From positions 3,038,001 to 3,102,000 of the forward strand of contig NZ_CP077079.1 of NCBI RefSeq assembly GCF_019139815.1: a DNA stretch of 64,000 bases. The letters are read 5' to 3'. Below the pieces are notes generated by a model that saw only the letters and a program-made list of their open reading frames with translations, was not told the origin of the DNA and did no database searches. Made by a program: the position numbers and the translations under genes. This document shows, piece by piece, positions 1-8,080 of the stretch. The DNA is from Pseudomonas asgharzadehiana (GTDB lineage Bacteria; Pseudomonadota; Gammaproteobacteria; Pseudomonadales; Pseudomonadaceae). How positions within the stretch are numbered: the first letter of the stretch is position 1; each line of letters opens with the position of its first letter.

Positions 1-605
1 TTGATCAGCTCAAGCAACAGGCCGATCCGCGCCAGCGCGGCGAACTGATCGCTGATATGTATGCCGACCTGGGTGAGCTGGAAGAAATGGTCTCCGAGCT
101 GCTCACTTACGCCAGCCTGGAGCGCGGCGCGACCCAGGTCACTCGCGAACGCATCGAAGCCCATAGCTGGCTCGACAGTGTGATCGGCAGCGTGGCCCTG
201 GAGGCTGAGGCGGCGGGTATTCAGTTGTCGTTGCGCACCTGCGAGGTGGACGTGATCGAGATCGAACCGCGCTTTATGGCGCGGGCGGTGATCAACCTGC
301 TGCGCAATGCCATCCGTTACGCCGAGCGCCGCGTGGAGGTGTCGCTGATCACATTCGGCAGCGGCTATGAAGTGCGGGTGTGCGACGACGGTCCTGGCGT
401 GCCCGAAGAGGGCCGGGCGAAAATCTTCCAGCCCTTTATGCGCCTGGACGCCAGCCGCGACCGCCGTACCGGCGGCTTCGGCCTCGGCCTGGCGCTGGTG
501 CAGCGGGTGTCGCAGTGGCATGGCGGGCAGGTGCATGTGTTGGATTCGGAATGGGGCGGGGCCTCGTTTCGAATGACCTGGGCCTATGCTGAACAACATG
601 TCTAA
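1..605 (+). CDS. Sensor histidine kinase, C-terminal part (5' end outside window)
   Basis: This is the end of a two-component sensor kinase; its frame is open from base 3, so the start lies upstream. The visible part begins at the end of the dimerisation helix (ELLTYASLERG) and holds a complete ATP-binding domain: N box NLLRNAIRYA, G1 box DDGPGVPEEG, F box IFQPFMRLD and G2 box GGFGLGLALV. The phosphoacceptor histidine and the sensor region lie outside the window. The style of the HisKA/HATPase part resembles RstB-type kinases, but without the N-terminus I do not assign a name. A terminator follows about 75 bp after the stop. Confidence 0.85.
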   Translation, partial: DQLKQQADPRQRGELIADMYADLGELEEMVSELLTYASLERGATQVTRERIEAHSWLDSVIGSVALEAEAAGIQLSLRTCEVDVIEIEPRFMARAVINLLRNAIRYAERRVEVSLITFGSGYEVRVCDDGPGVPEEGRAKIFQPFMRLDASRDRRTGGFGLGLALVQRVSQWHGGQVHVLDSEWGGASFRMTWAYAEQHV

Positions 606-679
606 AGCCGCGGACGATCGGAACGTGTAGCCCAGCACCCCATCTGCGCACATGACCTGATCTCACCCCTGCCTTCGAG

Positions 680-712
680 CCGGTCGGCGTCCAGCCGCCC
701 GGTTTTATTTTT
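680..712 (+). terminator. Rho-independent terminator after the histidine kinase
   Basis: The arms CCGGTCGGC and GCCGCCCGG (one T/C mismatch) flank a five-base loop and are followed by TTTTATTTTT. The T-rich tail lies on the + side only, so it serves the kinase transcript. It overlaps the last bases of the convergent serine-hydrolase-like gene. Confidence 0.65.
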
Positions 713-2537
713 GCCGGAAACTCAAGGGTGGGTGCGGGGAGTCGGTACGTTTGAAGGCATAGCCCGAAGCGCTGAGGCCGTTGATCTGGCGGCTGACGGT
801 GTCACCCAGGCCATAACCGCTGCCGGCGAGTACGGCATGGGCGTTGTCCACCGGCAGCAGGATGTAGTCGGTCAGGGGCTCGCTGTGCAGTTGGCCGCGT
901 ATCACCAGGAAGCCGTCTTCCAGGCGCACGCTGATGCCGCTCAACGGCGCGTTGGGTTCGTGGGTATTGAGTACTTGATAGGTGCCGACGGTGTTGGCCC
1001 AGGCCATGGGCAGGGGCGGTGCCTCGATGCGTTCGCCCACGGCAATGCGCTGGCCGTAACTGCGCGCGGTAAGCATCCGTCTGCCCAGCACTGTGACCAC
1101 ATCCAATTGCACGCGGCCCAGTTCGCCGAGGTCTCTGGGCCACCAGCCCAGCAGCTTTTTCTGCGCGCGTAGCCAGCCCTCTTCATCGCGTACCAGTTCG
1201 AAGGTGTCGCCAGCCCATTCAACGGCCAACCGCGTGTTGTCGTCCTTGATGCGCAATACGCCCCAGGCCGTGGCGTAGAAGCCGGCCAGGCGCTTGCGGT
1301 CGGTGGCTGTCGGTACCTGGCGCAGCTTGAGCCCGTGGCTCGGCGGCTGGCAGTCTGCGCTGCACGCGGGTGCGCCGGTGGCGGCCTGGAACATCAGGCG
1401 CAGGGTATCGGTGCTCAGCCGGGCGACCAGGTCTTCGGCGTTGCTGTCGTTGGCCATAATGATCACGGCCAGTTGCTGATCGGGCAGCAGGCTCAATTGC
1501 GCGGCAAACGCATCGCCGCCGCCACTGTGCTGGAAGGTTCGCACGCCAGGGACGATGGGCTCGTCACCGCACGGCGCGAGAAACCAGGCCAGGCCCATCT
1601 GGCAATCGAAGTCCAGGGCATTGCCGGTGTTTTGCTGGCGGAACATCTCATCGATCGATTGGCTGTGCAGCAGCCGCTGCCCCTTGTAGAGCCCGCCGGC
1701 GAAGAGCATTTGCACGTAATGGCTGAGGTCTCTGGGGCTGGCCCACAAGCCCTCGGCGGCGAGGTCGCGCACTTGAGCGTCGGCGCTCGCGACCCCGTCC
1801 TCATACCCCACGGCGCGATAACTCGATTGCGCGGCGGTGCCCACAAAGCTCGCGTGGTTCATCTGCAGAGGGGTGAGCAGGCCCTGTTGCAGTTGCGTTT
1901 CGAAGTCCTTGCCGCTGCTGCGTTCGATGGCCGCTCCGACCAGTGTGTAGCCCAGGTTGGAATAGGCCACCTGGGTGCCGGGCGGCGCGCTCAGCCATAC
2001 ACCCGACACGCGCATCGGCATCTGGCCCATGGCGAAGGCGGTGCGCAGGTCGCGCAGATGTTCGCTGGGCAGGCCGGATTGATGGCTGAGCAGGCGGCGC
2101 AGGGTGATATCGCGGTCAGCGTCGTGCGGGTCCTGGTGGAACCTCGAGCGCACATGGAATTCGCGCAGGGTCTGCTGGATCGGCGCATCCAGCGCCAGGC
2201 GCCGCTGCTCCACCAATTGCAGCGCCGCGCCGGCAGTCAACAGCTTGGAGATTGCGCCCGCCCGGAACGCGGTATTGGGTGTCACCGCAATGCCCATGGC
2301 CGTGTCGGCCATGCCGAAGCCACGGGCCCAGAGCAACTCCTGGCCGTTGACCAGCGCGATGGACAGCCCGGGTATGTGCTCCCGGGCCATGTCCTGCACA
2401 ATGCGGGTTTGCAGGTAGCGAATGATCGCGCTGTAGTCGCCCTTGGGAATCGGCGGCGGGGCAGGCGGCTGGCGATGACAGCCGACACTGCCCAACAGGC
2501 AGCCAAGCAGCGTAATACTGCGCAATGTGCCAAGCAT
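705..2537 (-). CDS. Beta-lactamase/serine-hydrolase-family lipoprotein lacking the nucleophilic serine
   Basis: A 610-residue protein of the class C beta-lactamase/penicillin-binding fold followed by a long C-terminal extension. The N-terminus is a lipoprotein-like signal ending at Cys20 (SVGC). The expected SxxK catalytic motif reads AISK (Ala95-Lys98) in the context FRAGAISKLLTAG, so the nucleophile position is alanine (codon GCA). The other signatures are intact: LLSHQSG, YSN (192-194) and HSG (337-339). From the family, it should bind peptidoglycan- or lactam-like substrates but not acylate through that serine. It may be a binding or regulatory relative, or recently inactivated. The ribosome site lies in a hairpin immediately upstream. 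It is convergent with the kinase gene. Confidence 0.8.
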   Translation of the reverse strand: MLGTLRSITLLGCLLGSVGCHRQPPAPPPIPKGDYSAIIRYLQTRIVQDMAREHIPGLSIALVNGQELLWARGFGMADTAMGIAVTPNTAFRAGAISKLLTAGAALQLVEQRRLALDAPIQQTLREFHVRSRFHQDPHDADRDITLRRLLSHQSGLPSEHLRDLRTAFAMGQMPMRVSGVWLSAPPGTQVAYSNLGYTLVGAAIERSSGKDFETQLQQGLLTPLQMNHASFVGTAAQSSYRAVGYEDGVASADAQVRDLAAEGLWASPRDLSHYVQMLFAGGLYKGQRLLHSQSIDEMFRQQNTGNALDFDCQMGLAWFLAPCGDEPIVPGVRTFQHSGGGDAFAAQLSLLPDQQLAVIIMANDSNAEDLVARLSTDTLRLMFQAATGAPACSADCQPPSHGLKLRQVPTATDRKRLAGFYATAWGVLRIKDDNTRLAVEWAGDTFELVRDEEGWLRAQKKLLGWWPRDLGELGRVQLDVVTVLGRRMLTARSYGQRIAVGERIEAPPLPMAWANTVGTYQVLNTHEPNAPLSGISVRLEDGFLVIRGQLHSEPLTDYILLPVDNAHAVLAGSGYGLGDTVSRQINGLSASGYAFKRTDSPHPPLSFRQK

Positions 2538-2540
2538 GAG

Positions 2541-2568
2541 GAGCCTCCAACAGAGGGTTTGGAGGCTC
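2541..2568 (-). promoter_or_regulatory. Perfect inverted repeat that encloses the Shine-Dalgarno of the lipoprotein gene
   Basis: On the minus strand GAGCCTCCAA and TTGGAGGCTC form perfect 10-bp arms around an 8-base loop, ending three bases before the ATG at 2537. The only good ribosome-binding sequence, GGAGG, lies in the 3' arm, so the folded mRNA would hide it. It could alternatively be a dyad operator. Confidence 0.55.
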
Positions 2569-2778
2569 GAATGCTATTGGTGGGCGGCTTGAAGGTCTTT
2601 GACTGCTTTGTCGAGAAACTGTCAAAGACTGTTAACGGGCCAGGTCGAAGCGCATTCAGTGCTGGCGAATGAATCACCGTGCTATGTGGGTTGATGGCGT
2701 TTTCCACGTCTTGCGTGCCGGTGAAGCGGCCCTCCGTGTATCGGCCTTTTTCCAGGCCGGAGAGGTCCCCGGTGTTTT

Positions 2779-3738
2779 TCATTCGCCATTGAAGCGTACT
2801 GTCTGGTAGCGCGGCGCTACCAGATGCCAGGCGATATTGCCGCGCCATTGATTATGCAGGGCCTGGGCGCAGATTTTCGCTTGTTCCTGGCTGCGCTCGT
2901 CAAACCCCAGGATTGCCAGTTGTGCGGGTAGCACGGCCTGGGCGTGTGCAAAGCGCTCAGCCCACTGCTCAATACGCTGGGAAACGTTCTGGGTTGCTTG
3001 GTGTACGGAATTTCCATGGGCGTGCCTGAGATGAGTCAGCAGGTTGAATACATCCTCGTCGGGGTTTTCCATGATGGGAAACGACAACACATCGTTAACC
3101 GCCTTGAACAAGTTCAGCGCCACGCTGCGCAGTTCCTGCCAGGGAGCACTGTAGTAAAGGTCTGATGACAAGTTGATGTTTTGCGCCAAGTAGGTGAACT
3201 CCAGGCACACCTGGAACCCACCGGCATTTTGCCAAAGGTGTCCATAACCTTCGTTACCCGGCTGGGTGTGGTGCAAGCGATGCATCAGGGCGATGGCGCA
3301 TGGAGCGAGGTAAGTTGCATATTGCTCTGCGACGCGCTGCTTCCAGATAGGTGGCATCAGCCGAGCAGCTCTGCGCATGATATCTGCGAGTGCACAGGCG
3401 AGCGGTTCGCGGCTCACCGTATTTGCGGTGAACGCGTGGGTATATACGCCACGAATCAGGCGTTCGAGGACTTCAGGGTCTCTGCAGTCCTCGTCGGCGA
3501 GGTCATCCTGGCAACTGAACCAACCCACCAGGTCTGACAGAATCATCAGTATGTCCGCAGGCGCATCACTCCACATGTAACCGGCATAAGTGCCCGGTAC
3601 GTAGATATCTAATTGATGGGCCGCATGGGGCGTGGTTCCAAGTCCCATGCGGCTGAGCCACTGACGAGTATGTTGTTGCGCTTCGTCCGTGTAGGGGCTC
3701 AGTGGAAAAGTCGTCCCGGCAGACAGTAACCCGGTCAT
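2779..3738 (-). CDS. Class I terpene synthase (terpene cyclase)
   Basis: A 319-residue protein with the signatures of bacterial class I terpene cyclases, which ionise a linear prenyl diphosphate and cyclise it. The Asp-rich metal motif is D78-D79-L-A-D82-E83 and the C-terminal RY pair is R310-Y311 (NIAWHLVAPRY). The second metal motif is N215-D216-V-L-S219 with glutamate at 224. That is one residue further from the serine than the usual NDxxSxxxE, and the downstream D-V is displaced equally, so one residue seems inserted. About 46 residues before N215, where an arginine normally senses diphosphate, I read LWQNAGG with no arginine. Length is normal. The gene faces a prenyl synthase across 299 bp. 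No methyltransferase or P450 is adjacent. The product cannot be predicted. Confidence 0.85.
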   Translation of the reverse strand: MTGLLSAGTTFPLSPYTDEAQQHTRQWLSRMGLGTTPHAAHQLDIYVPGTYAGYMWSDAPADILMILSDLVGWFSCQDDLADEDCRDPEVLERLIRGVYTHAFTANTVSREPLACALADIMRRAARLMPPIWKQRVAEQYATYLAPCAIALMHRLHHTQPGNEGYGHLWQNAGGFQVCLEFTYLAQNINLSSDLYYSAPWQELRSVALNLFKAVNDVLSFPIMENPDEDVFNLLTHLRHAHGNSVHQATQNVSQRIEQWAERFAHAQAVLPAQLAILGFDERSQEQAKICAQALHNQWRGNIAWHLVAPRYQTVRFNGE

Positions 3739-4037
3739 CTTATGTATCCAGTGGTGTTTGAAAGGAACTTGGTATGTAAGATAGATGAGCCTGGGAACGA
3801 GCGTTAGAGGTTTTGAATGAAGTTAGGATTTGCTGGCGAAGCCAGTTATTTAACTATCAGGGCGGGATAAGCCTCTGCGTTATATGTTGAGTGTTCTTAA
3901 TTGCTAAAAAAAAGCATGTTTGACGTGCACGTCGCTAAGGTTAAGTGCAGGAATCAATATCTGGGTAAAGCGGTGGCCTGGCAGTGTGAGGGTCTTTTAC
4001 TGGCGAGTAAACACATTGCACGAATAAGGCCTGCCCT
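3739..4037. promoter_or_regulatory. AT-rich divergent promoter region of the terpene pair
   Basis: This 299-bp gap holds no convincing gene. It is clearly richer in A and T than neighbouring DNA (for example TTGCTAAAAAAAAGC near 3900). It must carry the promoters of both terpene genes. The + gene has a usable ribosome site (TAAGG, 11-15 bases before the ATG at 4038); the - gene has only a weak one. I could not identify a specific operator. Confidence 0.5.
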
Positions 4038-4985
4038 ATGAACAGCTCTTTCTACGGCTTTGATAACACGGGCTATGCACGCGCTAAGTCTCGGTGGATC
4101 GAGCCGTTCGCCTACCAGTCCCGCTTCCAGGGAAAGTTGATCCGCACTGAGCTTGGCTGGGCGCTTGCCATGCTGTTTGGTGTGCCAGCAGCGCAGGCGC
4201 ATGTGTTGTGTGAGTCGGTTGAACTGATGAACACCGCTTCGTTGATACATGACGATGTGTTCGATGCGGACTGCCTACGTCGGGGGCAACCATCGGTATG
4301 GAAAACCTACGGTGCGACGGTGGCGATTATTTCAGGAATGCACGGGTACCTGGCTGGTCTCCAACGTCTTGCTTCCCTGGGTAACGAGGGCGTCATCACC
4401 ACCGGTCTCGAAAGCCTCGAAGCCCTGCATATTGGGCAGCACCTTGACGTGTGTGCCAGTGAAGGCACGGCATTGCCTTCGCTGGACGACTACAGGTTGA
4501 TCGCTCAGGCCAATACGGGCTGTTTTTTCGTTTTTTTATTGAATGCCTGCCAGTGTTTGAAGCCTGTGGATGAGGACACGTACTTGGCGTTGAAAGCGTT
4601 GCTGTATGACCTGGCCGTCTACTATCGATACGTGAATGATTATTGCGATGTGAATCATATTCCGCATTTTGCGAAGAAAGGCTTCGCGACGGATCTCGAA
4701 GGAGGGCCAAAGTCATTTTTAATGATCCTGGCCGGGCAGCCGTTATCTAAGGAAAAGCGCTCCTTTGACCAAAAGAATGAAATCATCCGAGCATTTGGCG
4801 ACGCGGGTGTGCTCGATCTTGCAATAGTCGTGATGGAAGAAACTTACTGCCGGATCCTCAACGGTCTGGCCGTTATTGGACACTCCTGTACCCAGCGAAA
4901 AAACAAAAGGCTGGAAGCGTTTATTCGTGATATTCACTTCCAACCTGCTGCTGATGATGATTACTACAAGCGCGTGCTCAGGTAG
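4038..4985 (+). CDS. Polyprenyl diphosphate synthase (trans-isoprenyl family)
   Basis: A 315-residue enzyme expected to condense isopentenyl diphosphate with an allylic diphosphate and so supply the neighbouring cyclase. Visible motifs are the first Asp-rich motif D72-D-V-F-D76 followed by the RRG segment, HIGQHLD (132-137), and a second Asp-rich motif N200-D-Y-C-D204 in which the first Asp is Asn. Ordinary bacterial FPP synthases have a longer DDxxxxD first motif. Here it is the short DDxxD with small residues (Ala67, Ser68) just before it, which in the family tends to allow longer chains such as C20. That is only an inference. The housekeeping ispA should be elsewhere. The gene diverges from the cyclase and looks AT-richer than its flanks. 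Confidence 0.85.
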   Translation: MNSSFYGFDNTGYARAKSRWIEPFAYQSRFQGKLIRTELGWALAMLFGVPAAQAHVLCESVELMNTASLIHDDVFDADCLRRGQPSVWKTYGATVAIISGMHGYLAGLQRLASLGNEGVITTGLESLEALHIGQHLDVCASEGTALPSLDDYRLIAQANTGCFFVFLLNACQCLKPVDEDTYLALKALLYDLAVYYRYVNDYCDVNHIPHFAKKGFATDLEGGPKSFLMILAGQPLSKEKRSFDQKNEIIRAFGDAGVLDLAIVVMEETYCRILNGLAVIGHSCTQRKNKRLEAFIRDIHFQPAADDDYYKRVLR

Positions 4986-4990
4986 TGGCG

Positions 4991-6145
4991 TTATTGATCC
5001 ACCGCACTCAGAATTGCATGCGCCACTTTCACCCGCTCGGCATTCGGGTAGTTCTTGTTTGCCAGGATCACCACGCCGATGTCCTTGCTCGGCACATACG
5101 CCACATAGGCACCAAAGCCGCTGGTTGAACCGGTTTTGTTGAACAGGACGTTGGCGGGTTGTACGTGCGGTGTCGCCAGCCAATTGGCCGTGTGCGGCTC
5201 CATTGCCATGGGCGTGGAGTTGCCGTCGATCAAGGCTTGCAGCGTGATCGGGTAGGGGTAGTACTCCCAGCCCAGGGCCTGGGTGGTGCCGTTTACCGTG
5301 TAGTAGCCGGTATGGGTGGTGGCGATGGCTTGTTGCAGGGGTTTTTCCAGGGTGTCGGGGTGCATGTTGACCAGCACGTAGCGCGCCAGGTCGTGGGCGC
5401 TGGTCTTGATGCCGTAGGCTTCGCTGTCCAGTGCGCCGGGGCCGACGCGCACCGGTTTGTGCTGTTTGTCATAACCCTGGGCATACAGCGCGGCCTTGTC
5501 GGCCCGTACGTGGACGTAGGTGTTGTTCAGGCCCAGTTTGGGCAGCAGCGTGTTTTCCATGGCTGTATTGAACGGCTGGCCCAGGCTTTGTGCGGCGAGG
5601 TAGCCGAACAGGCCGATGCTCGGGTTGGAATAAAGGCGTTGGGCGCCGGGGGCGTAAGTCGGTTGCCAGTGTTGGAAGTAGCTGAGCATGGTCTGGGCAC
5701 TGTCGGCCGACGGCGGAAACTGCAGGGTCAAGCCGCCTGGGGTGTAGGTTGCCAGTTGCAGCAGGCTGATGTGGTCGAAGGCGCTGCCCTTGAGGGTCGG
5801 CAGGTGTTGGCTGGCCTTGTCCGCGAGCTTGAGCTTGCCGGTGGCCTGGGCGTAACCGCCGAGGGTGGCGGTGAAGGTTTTGCTCACCGAGCCGATTTCG
5901 AACAGGGTGTCTTGGGTGATGGGTTGCTGTTGTTCTTTGGAGGCGACACCGTAGTTAAAGTATTGCACCTGGCCTCGGCTCACCACGGCCACCGACAGGC
6001 CGGCGATCTGTTCTTGTCGCATCAGTGGTTCGACGTTATCGTCCACGACCTTGCGCAAATCGGGGGCGGCCATGCAAGTGCCGGAACCGAGCAGTAAGGC
6101 GCAAATAAAGATGTTTCGTACGTTGAGATGAGACTTTTCGTGCAT
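4991..6145 (-). CDS. ampC: Class C beta-lactamase AmpC
   Basis: A 384-residue periplasmic beta-lactamase that hydrolyses cephalosporins and penicillins through an acyl-serine intermediate. The N-terminus is a Sec signal ending near CMAAP. All three active-site motifs are intact: SVSK (86-89), YSN (172-174) and KTG (337-339). The ATG at 6145 was chosen because it gives the normal signal peptide and AmpC length and has a GGAAG upstream; a longer open frame adds 43 unlikely residues. It diverges from ampR, the classical arrangement in which AmpR induces ampC in response to cell-wall muropeptides. Confidence 0.95.
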   Translation of the reverse strand: MHEKSHLNVRNIFICALLLGSGTCMAAPDLRKVVDDNVEPLMRQEQIAGLSVAVVSRGQVQYFNYGVASKEQQQPITQDTLFEIGSVSKTFTATLGGYAQATGKLKLADKASQHLPTLKGSAFDHISLLQLATYTPGGLTLQFPPSADSAQTMLSYFQHWQPTYAPGAQRLYSNPSIGLFGYLAAQSLGQPFNTAMENTLLPKLGLNNTYVHVRADKAALYAQGYDKQHKPVRVGPGALDSEAYGIKTSAHDLARYVLVNMHPDTLEKPLQQAIATTHTGYYTVNGTTQALGWEYYPYPITLQALIDGNSTPMAMEPHTANWLATPHVQPANVLFNKTGSTSGFGAYVAYVPSKDIGVVILANKNYPNAERVKVAHAILSAVDQ

Positions 6146-6276
6146 GATGTTTCGCTTCCATGTAGGTGAAGCATTGGCGGTCAAAGCCTGAGCAGGCGCC
6201 GCAAATCTAGGCAGTTTGGCGCCTGGAGGCAACCGATCATATTTCGCACCAGCCATTAGAAAATTTAGGGTCAACC
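6146..6276. promoter_or_regulatory. ampC-ampR intercistronic control region
   Basis: These 131 bp separate the divergent ampC and ampR starts. In other Gram-negative bacteria the equivalent region carries the AmpR operator and overlapping promoters. An AT-rich stretch lies next to ampR (TTAGAAAATTTAGGG, about 6256-6270). I infer its role from position and did not find an unambiguous copy of a known AmpR site. Confidence 0.6.
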
Positions 6277-7152
6277 ATGCTGCGTTCCCACCTGCCCCTC
6301 AACGCACTGCGTGCATTCGAGGCTTCAGCCCGGCACTTGAGCTTTACCCGCGCGGCCATTGAGTTATGCGTGACCCAGGCGGCCGTCAGCCATCAGGTCA
6401 AAAGCCTGGAAGCGCAGTTGAATGTCACCTTGTTCAAGCGGCTGCCGAGGGGGCTCATGCTCACCCGCGAAGGCGAAACGCTGCTGCCGGTGCTGCGCGA
6501 ATCCTTCGACCGCATCGCCACCACCTTGGGCCAGTTCGAAGGCGGCCACTACCGTGAGGTGCTTACGGTCGGCGCGGTCGGTACCTTTGCCGTGGGATGG
6601 CTGCTGCCGCGTCTGCCGGACTTTCACGCACGCTACCCGTTTATTGACTTGCGCCTGTCCACCCATAACAACCGCGTCGATGTTGCCGCCGAAGGCCTGG
6701 ATTACGCGATTCGCTTCGGTGCCGGCGCCTGGCACGGCACGTACGCCTGCCCATTGCTGGAAGCGCCGCTGACCGTGTTGTGCGTGCCGCAGCTTGCCGA
6801 GCAATTGCACGCCCCGCGTGACCTGTTGAAACACACCTTGCTGCGTTCCTACCGCGCCGATGAATGGAGCCTGTGGTTCCACGCCGCCGGCTTGCCGGCC
6901 GACACCCTGGTGCCGCGCAGCATCATGTTTGACTCGTCGCTGGCGATGATGGAAGCGGCCCTGCAAGGTACCGGCGTGGCGTTGGCGCCAGCGATGATGT
7001 TTGCGCGACAGCTGGAGGGGGGTGTGATCCGCCAGCCGTTCGACGTGGGCATCACCACCGGCAGCTATTGGCTGACGCGCTTGCAGTCGCGCAGCGAGAC
7101 CTCGGCGATGGCGGCGTTCAAGGGCTGGCTGTTGCAGGCTGCCGCGGGTTAA
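6277..7152 (+). CDS. ampR: LysR-type regulator AmpR
   Basis: A 291-residue LysR-family regulator. The N-terminal helix-turn-helix (LNALRAFEASARHLSFTRAA, then VTQAAVSHQVKSLE) is characteristic of the AmpR/GcvA branch and is followed by a substrate-binding-like effector domain. Divergence from ampC and the match to the AmpR pattern make the assignment strong. AmpR represses or activates ampC depending on bound peptidoglycan precursors or anhydro-muropeptides. Its stop overlaps the stop of the convergent dienelactone hydrolase gene by a few bases. Confidence 0.9.
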   Translation: MLRSHLPLNALRAFEASARHLSFTRAAIELCVTQAAVSHQVKSLEAQLNVTLFKRLPRGLMLTREGETLLPVLRESFDRIATTLGQFEGGHYREVLTVGAVGTFAVGWLLPRLPDFHARYPFIDLRLSTHNNRVDVAAEGLDYAIRFGAGAWHGTYACPLLEAPLTVLCVPQLAEQLHAPRDLLKHTLLRSYRADEWSLWFHAAGLPADTLVPRSIMFDSSLAMMEAALQGTGVALAPAMMFARQLEGGVIRQPFDVGITTGSYWLTRLQSRSETSAMAAFKGWLLQAAAG

Positions 7153-8036
7153 ACCAGGTATTTGCGAAACCATCCCAGGGTGCGTTCCCACGCCAGATTC
7201 GCCGCGGCCTCGTCATAGCGTGGCGTCGAATCATTGTGAAAACCGTGATTGGCGCCCTTGTAGATAAATGCCTCGTAGGTCGTGCCCGCCGCCTTCAACG
7301 CCTGCTCATACGCCGGCCAGCCTTCGTTGATCCGCGTGTCCAACTCACCGAAATGCAACATGATCGGCGCCTTGATGCGCGGCACGTCCTGGGCTTGCGG
7401 CTGACGCCCGTAGAACGATACCGCCGCGCCCAGTTCAGGGTAGGCCACCGCCGCTGCGTTGGTCACGCCGCCGCCGTAGCAGAAGCCGGTGATGCCGACC
7501 TTGCCGGTGCTGTCGTCGTGGTGCATCAGCCATTCGATGGCCGCGAAAAAGTCGTTCATCAGTTTGGTAGGGTCGACGGTCTGTTGCAGCGCCACGCCTT
7601 TTTCGTCATTGCCGGGGTAGCCGCCGACGGAGCTCAGGCCGTCCGGCGCCAGTGCGATAAACCCGGCTTTGGCCAGGCGTCGGGCGACGTCTTCGATATA
7701 AGGGTTCAGGCCACGGTTTTCGTGAACCACCACCACGGCGGGCAACTTGCCTGCCGCCTTGGCCGGGCGCACCCGGTAGCCGCGCACCGTGCCGTTGCCC
7801 TTGGGCGAGGGGTAGGTGACGTAGTCGGCGACGATGTCAGGGTCGGTGAATTTGACTTGTTCGGCCAGCGCGTAGTTGGGGCTCAGGGCGGCGAGCAGGG
7901 CCGATGCCGTGAGGCCGCCGAAGGTGAACAGCGCGGCGCGGTCGAGAAACTCGCGGCGGTTGAGCTTGCCATGTGCGTAGCCGTCGTAGAGTTCCAGCAG
8001 TTCGGGGGCAAAGTCCTGCGCGGTGAGACGAGCCAT
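7149..8036 (-). CDS. Dienelactone hydrolase family protein with Tat-like signal
   Basis: A 295-residue alpha/beta hydrolase of the dienelactone hydrolase family. The nucleophile is the Cys in GFCYGGG, the acid the Asp in ELDTRI and the base the His in NHGFH. A twin-arginine stretch (NRREFLDRAALF, near residues 26-37) followed by a hydrophobic run and ALA suggests Tat export, as in YghX-type proteins. The ATG at 8036 was chosen because it has a GAGGA ribosome site and the usual MARLTAQDF beginning. It lies 44 bp downstream of the thioesterase gene on the same strand, so the two may be cotranscribed. The substrate is unknown. Confidence 0.85.
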   Translation of the reverse strand: MARLTAQDFAPELLELYDGYAHGKLNRREFLDRAALFTFGGLTASALLAALSPNYALAEQVKFTDPDIVADYVTYPSPKGNGTVRGYRVRPAKAAGKLPAVVVVHENRGLNPYIEDVARRLAKAGFIALAPDGLSSVGGYPGNDEKGVALQQTVDPTKLMNDFFAAIEWLMHHDDSTGKVGITGFCYGGGVTNAAAVAYPELGAAVSFYGRQPQAQDVPRIKAPIMLHFGELDTRINEGWPAYEQALKAAGTTYEAFIYKGANHGFHNDSTPRYDEAAANLAWERTLGWFRKYLV

Positions 8037-8080
8037 CGGTGCAATCCTCGAGGGGTGGTGGCAATCAATGTAGACCAGGT

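Noticed and set aside
1335-2672. Long + strand open frame (445 codons) opposite the serine-hydrolase-like gene
   Set aside because: It is an antisense shadow in GC-rich DNA; the - strand frame has a signal peptide and conserved family motifs, while this one has low-complexity composition.
2779-4985. Methylated-terpene (2-methylisoborneol or sodorifen type) cluster
   Set aside because: Those require a prenyl-diphosphate methyltransferase; no SAM-binding motif is found in either gene or next to them.
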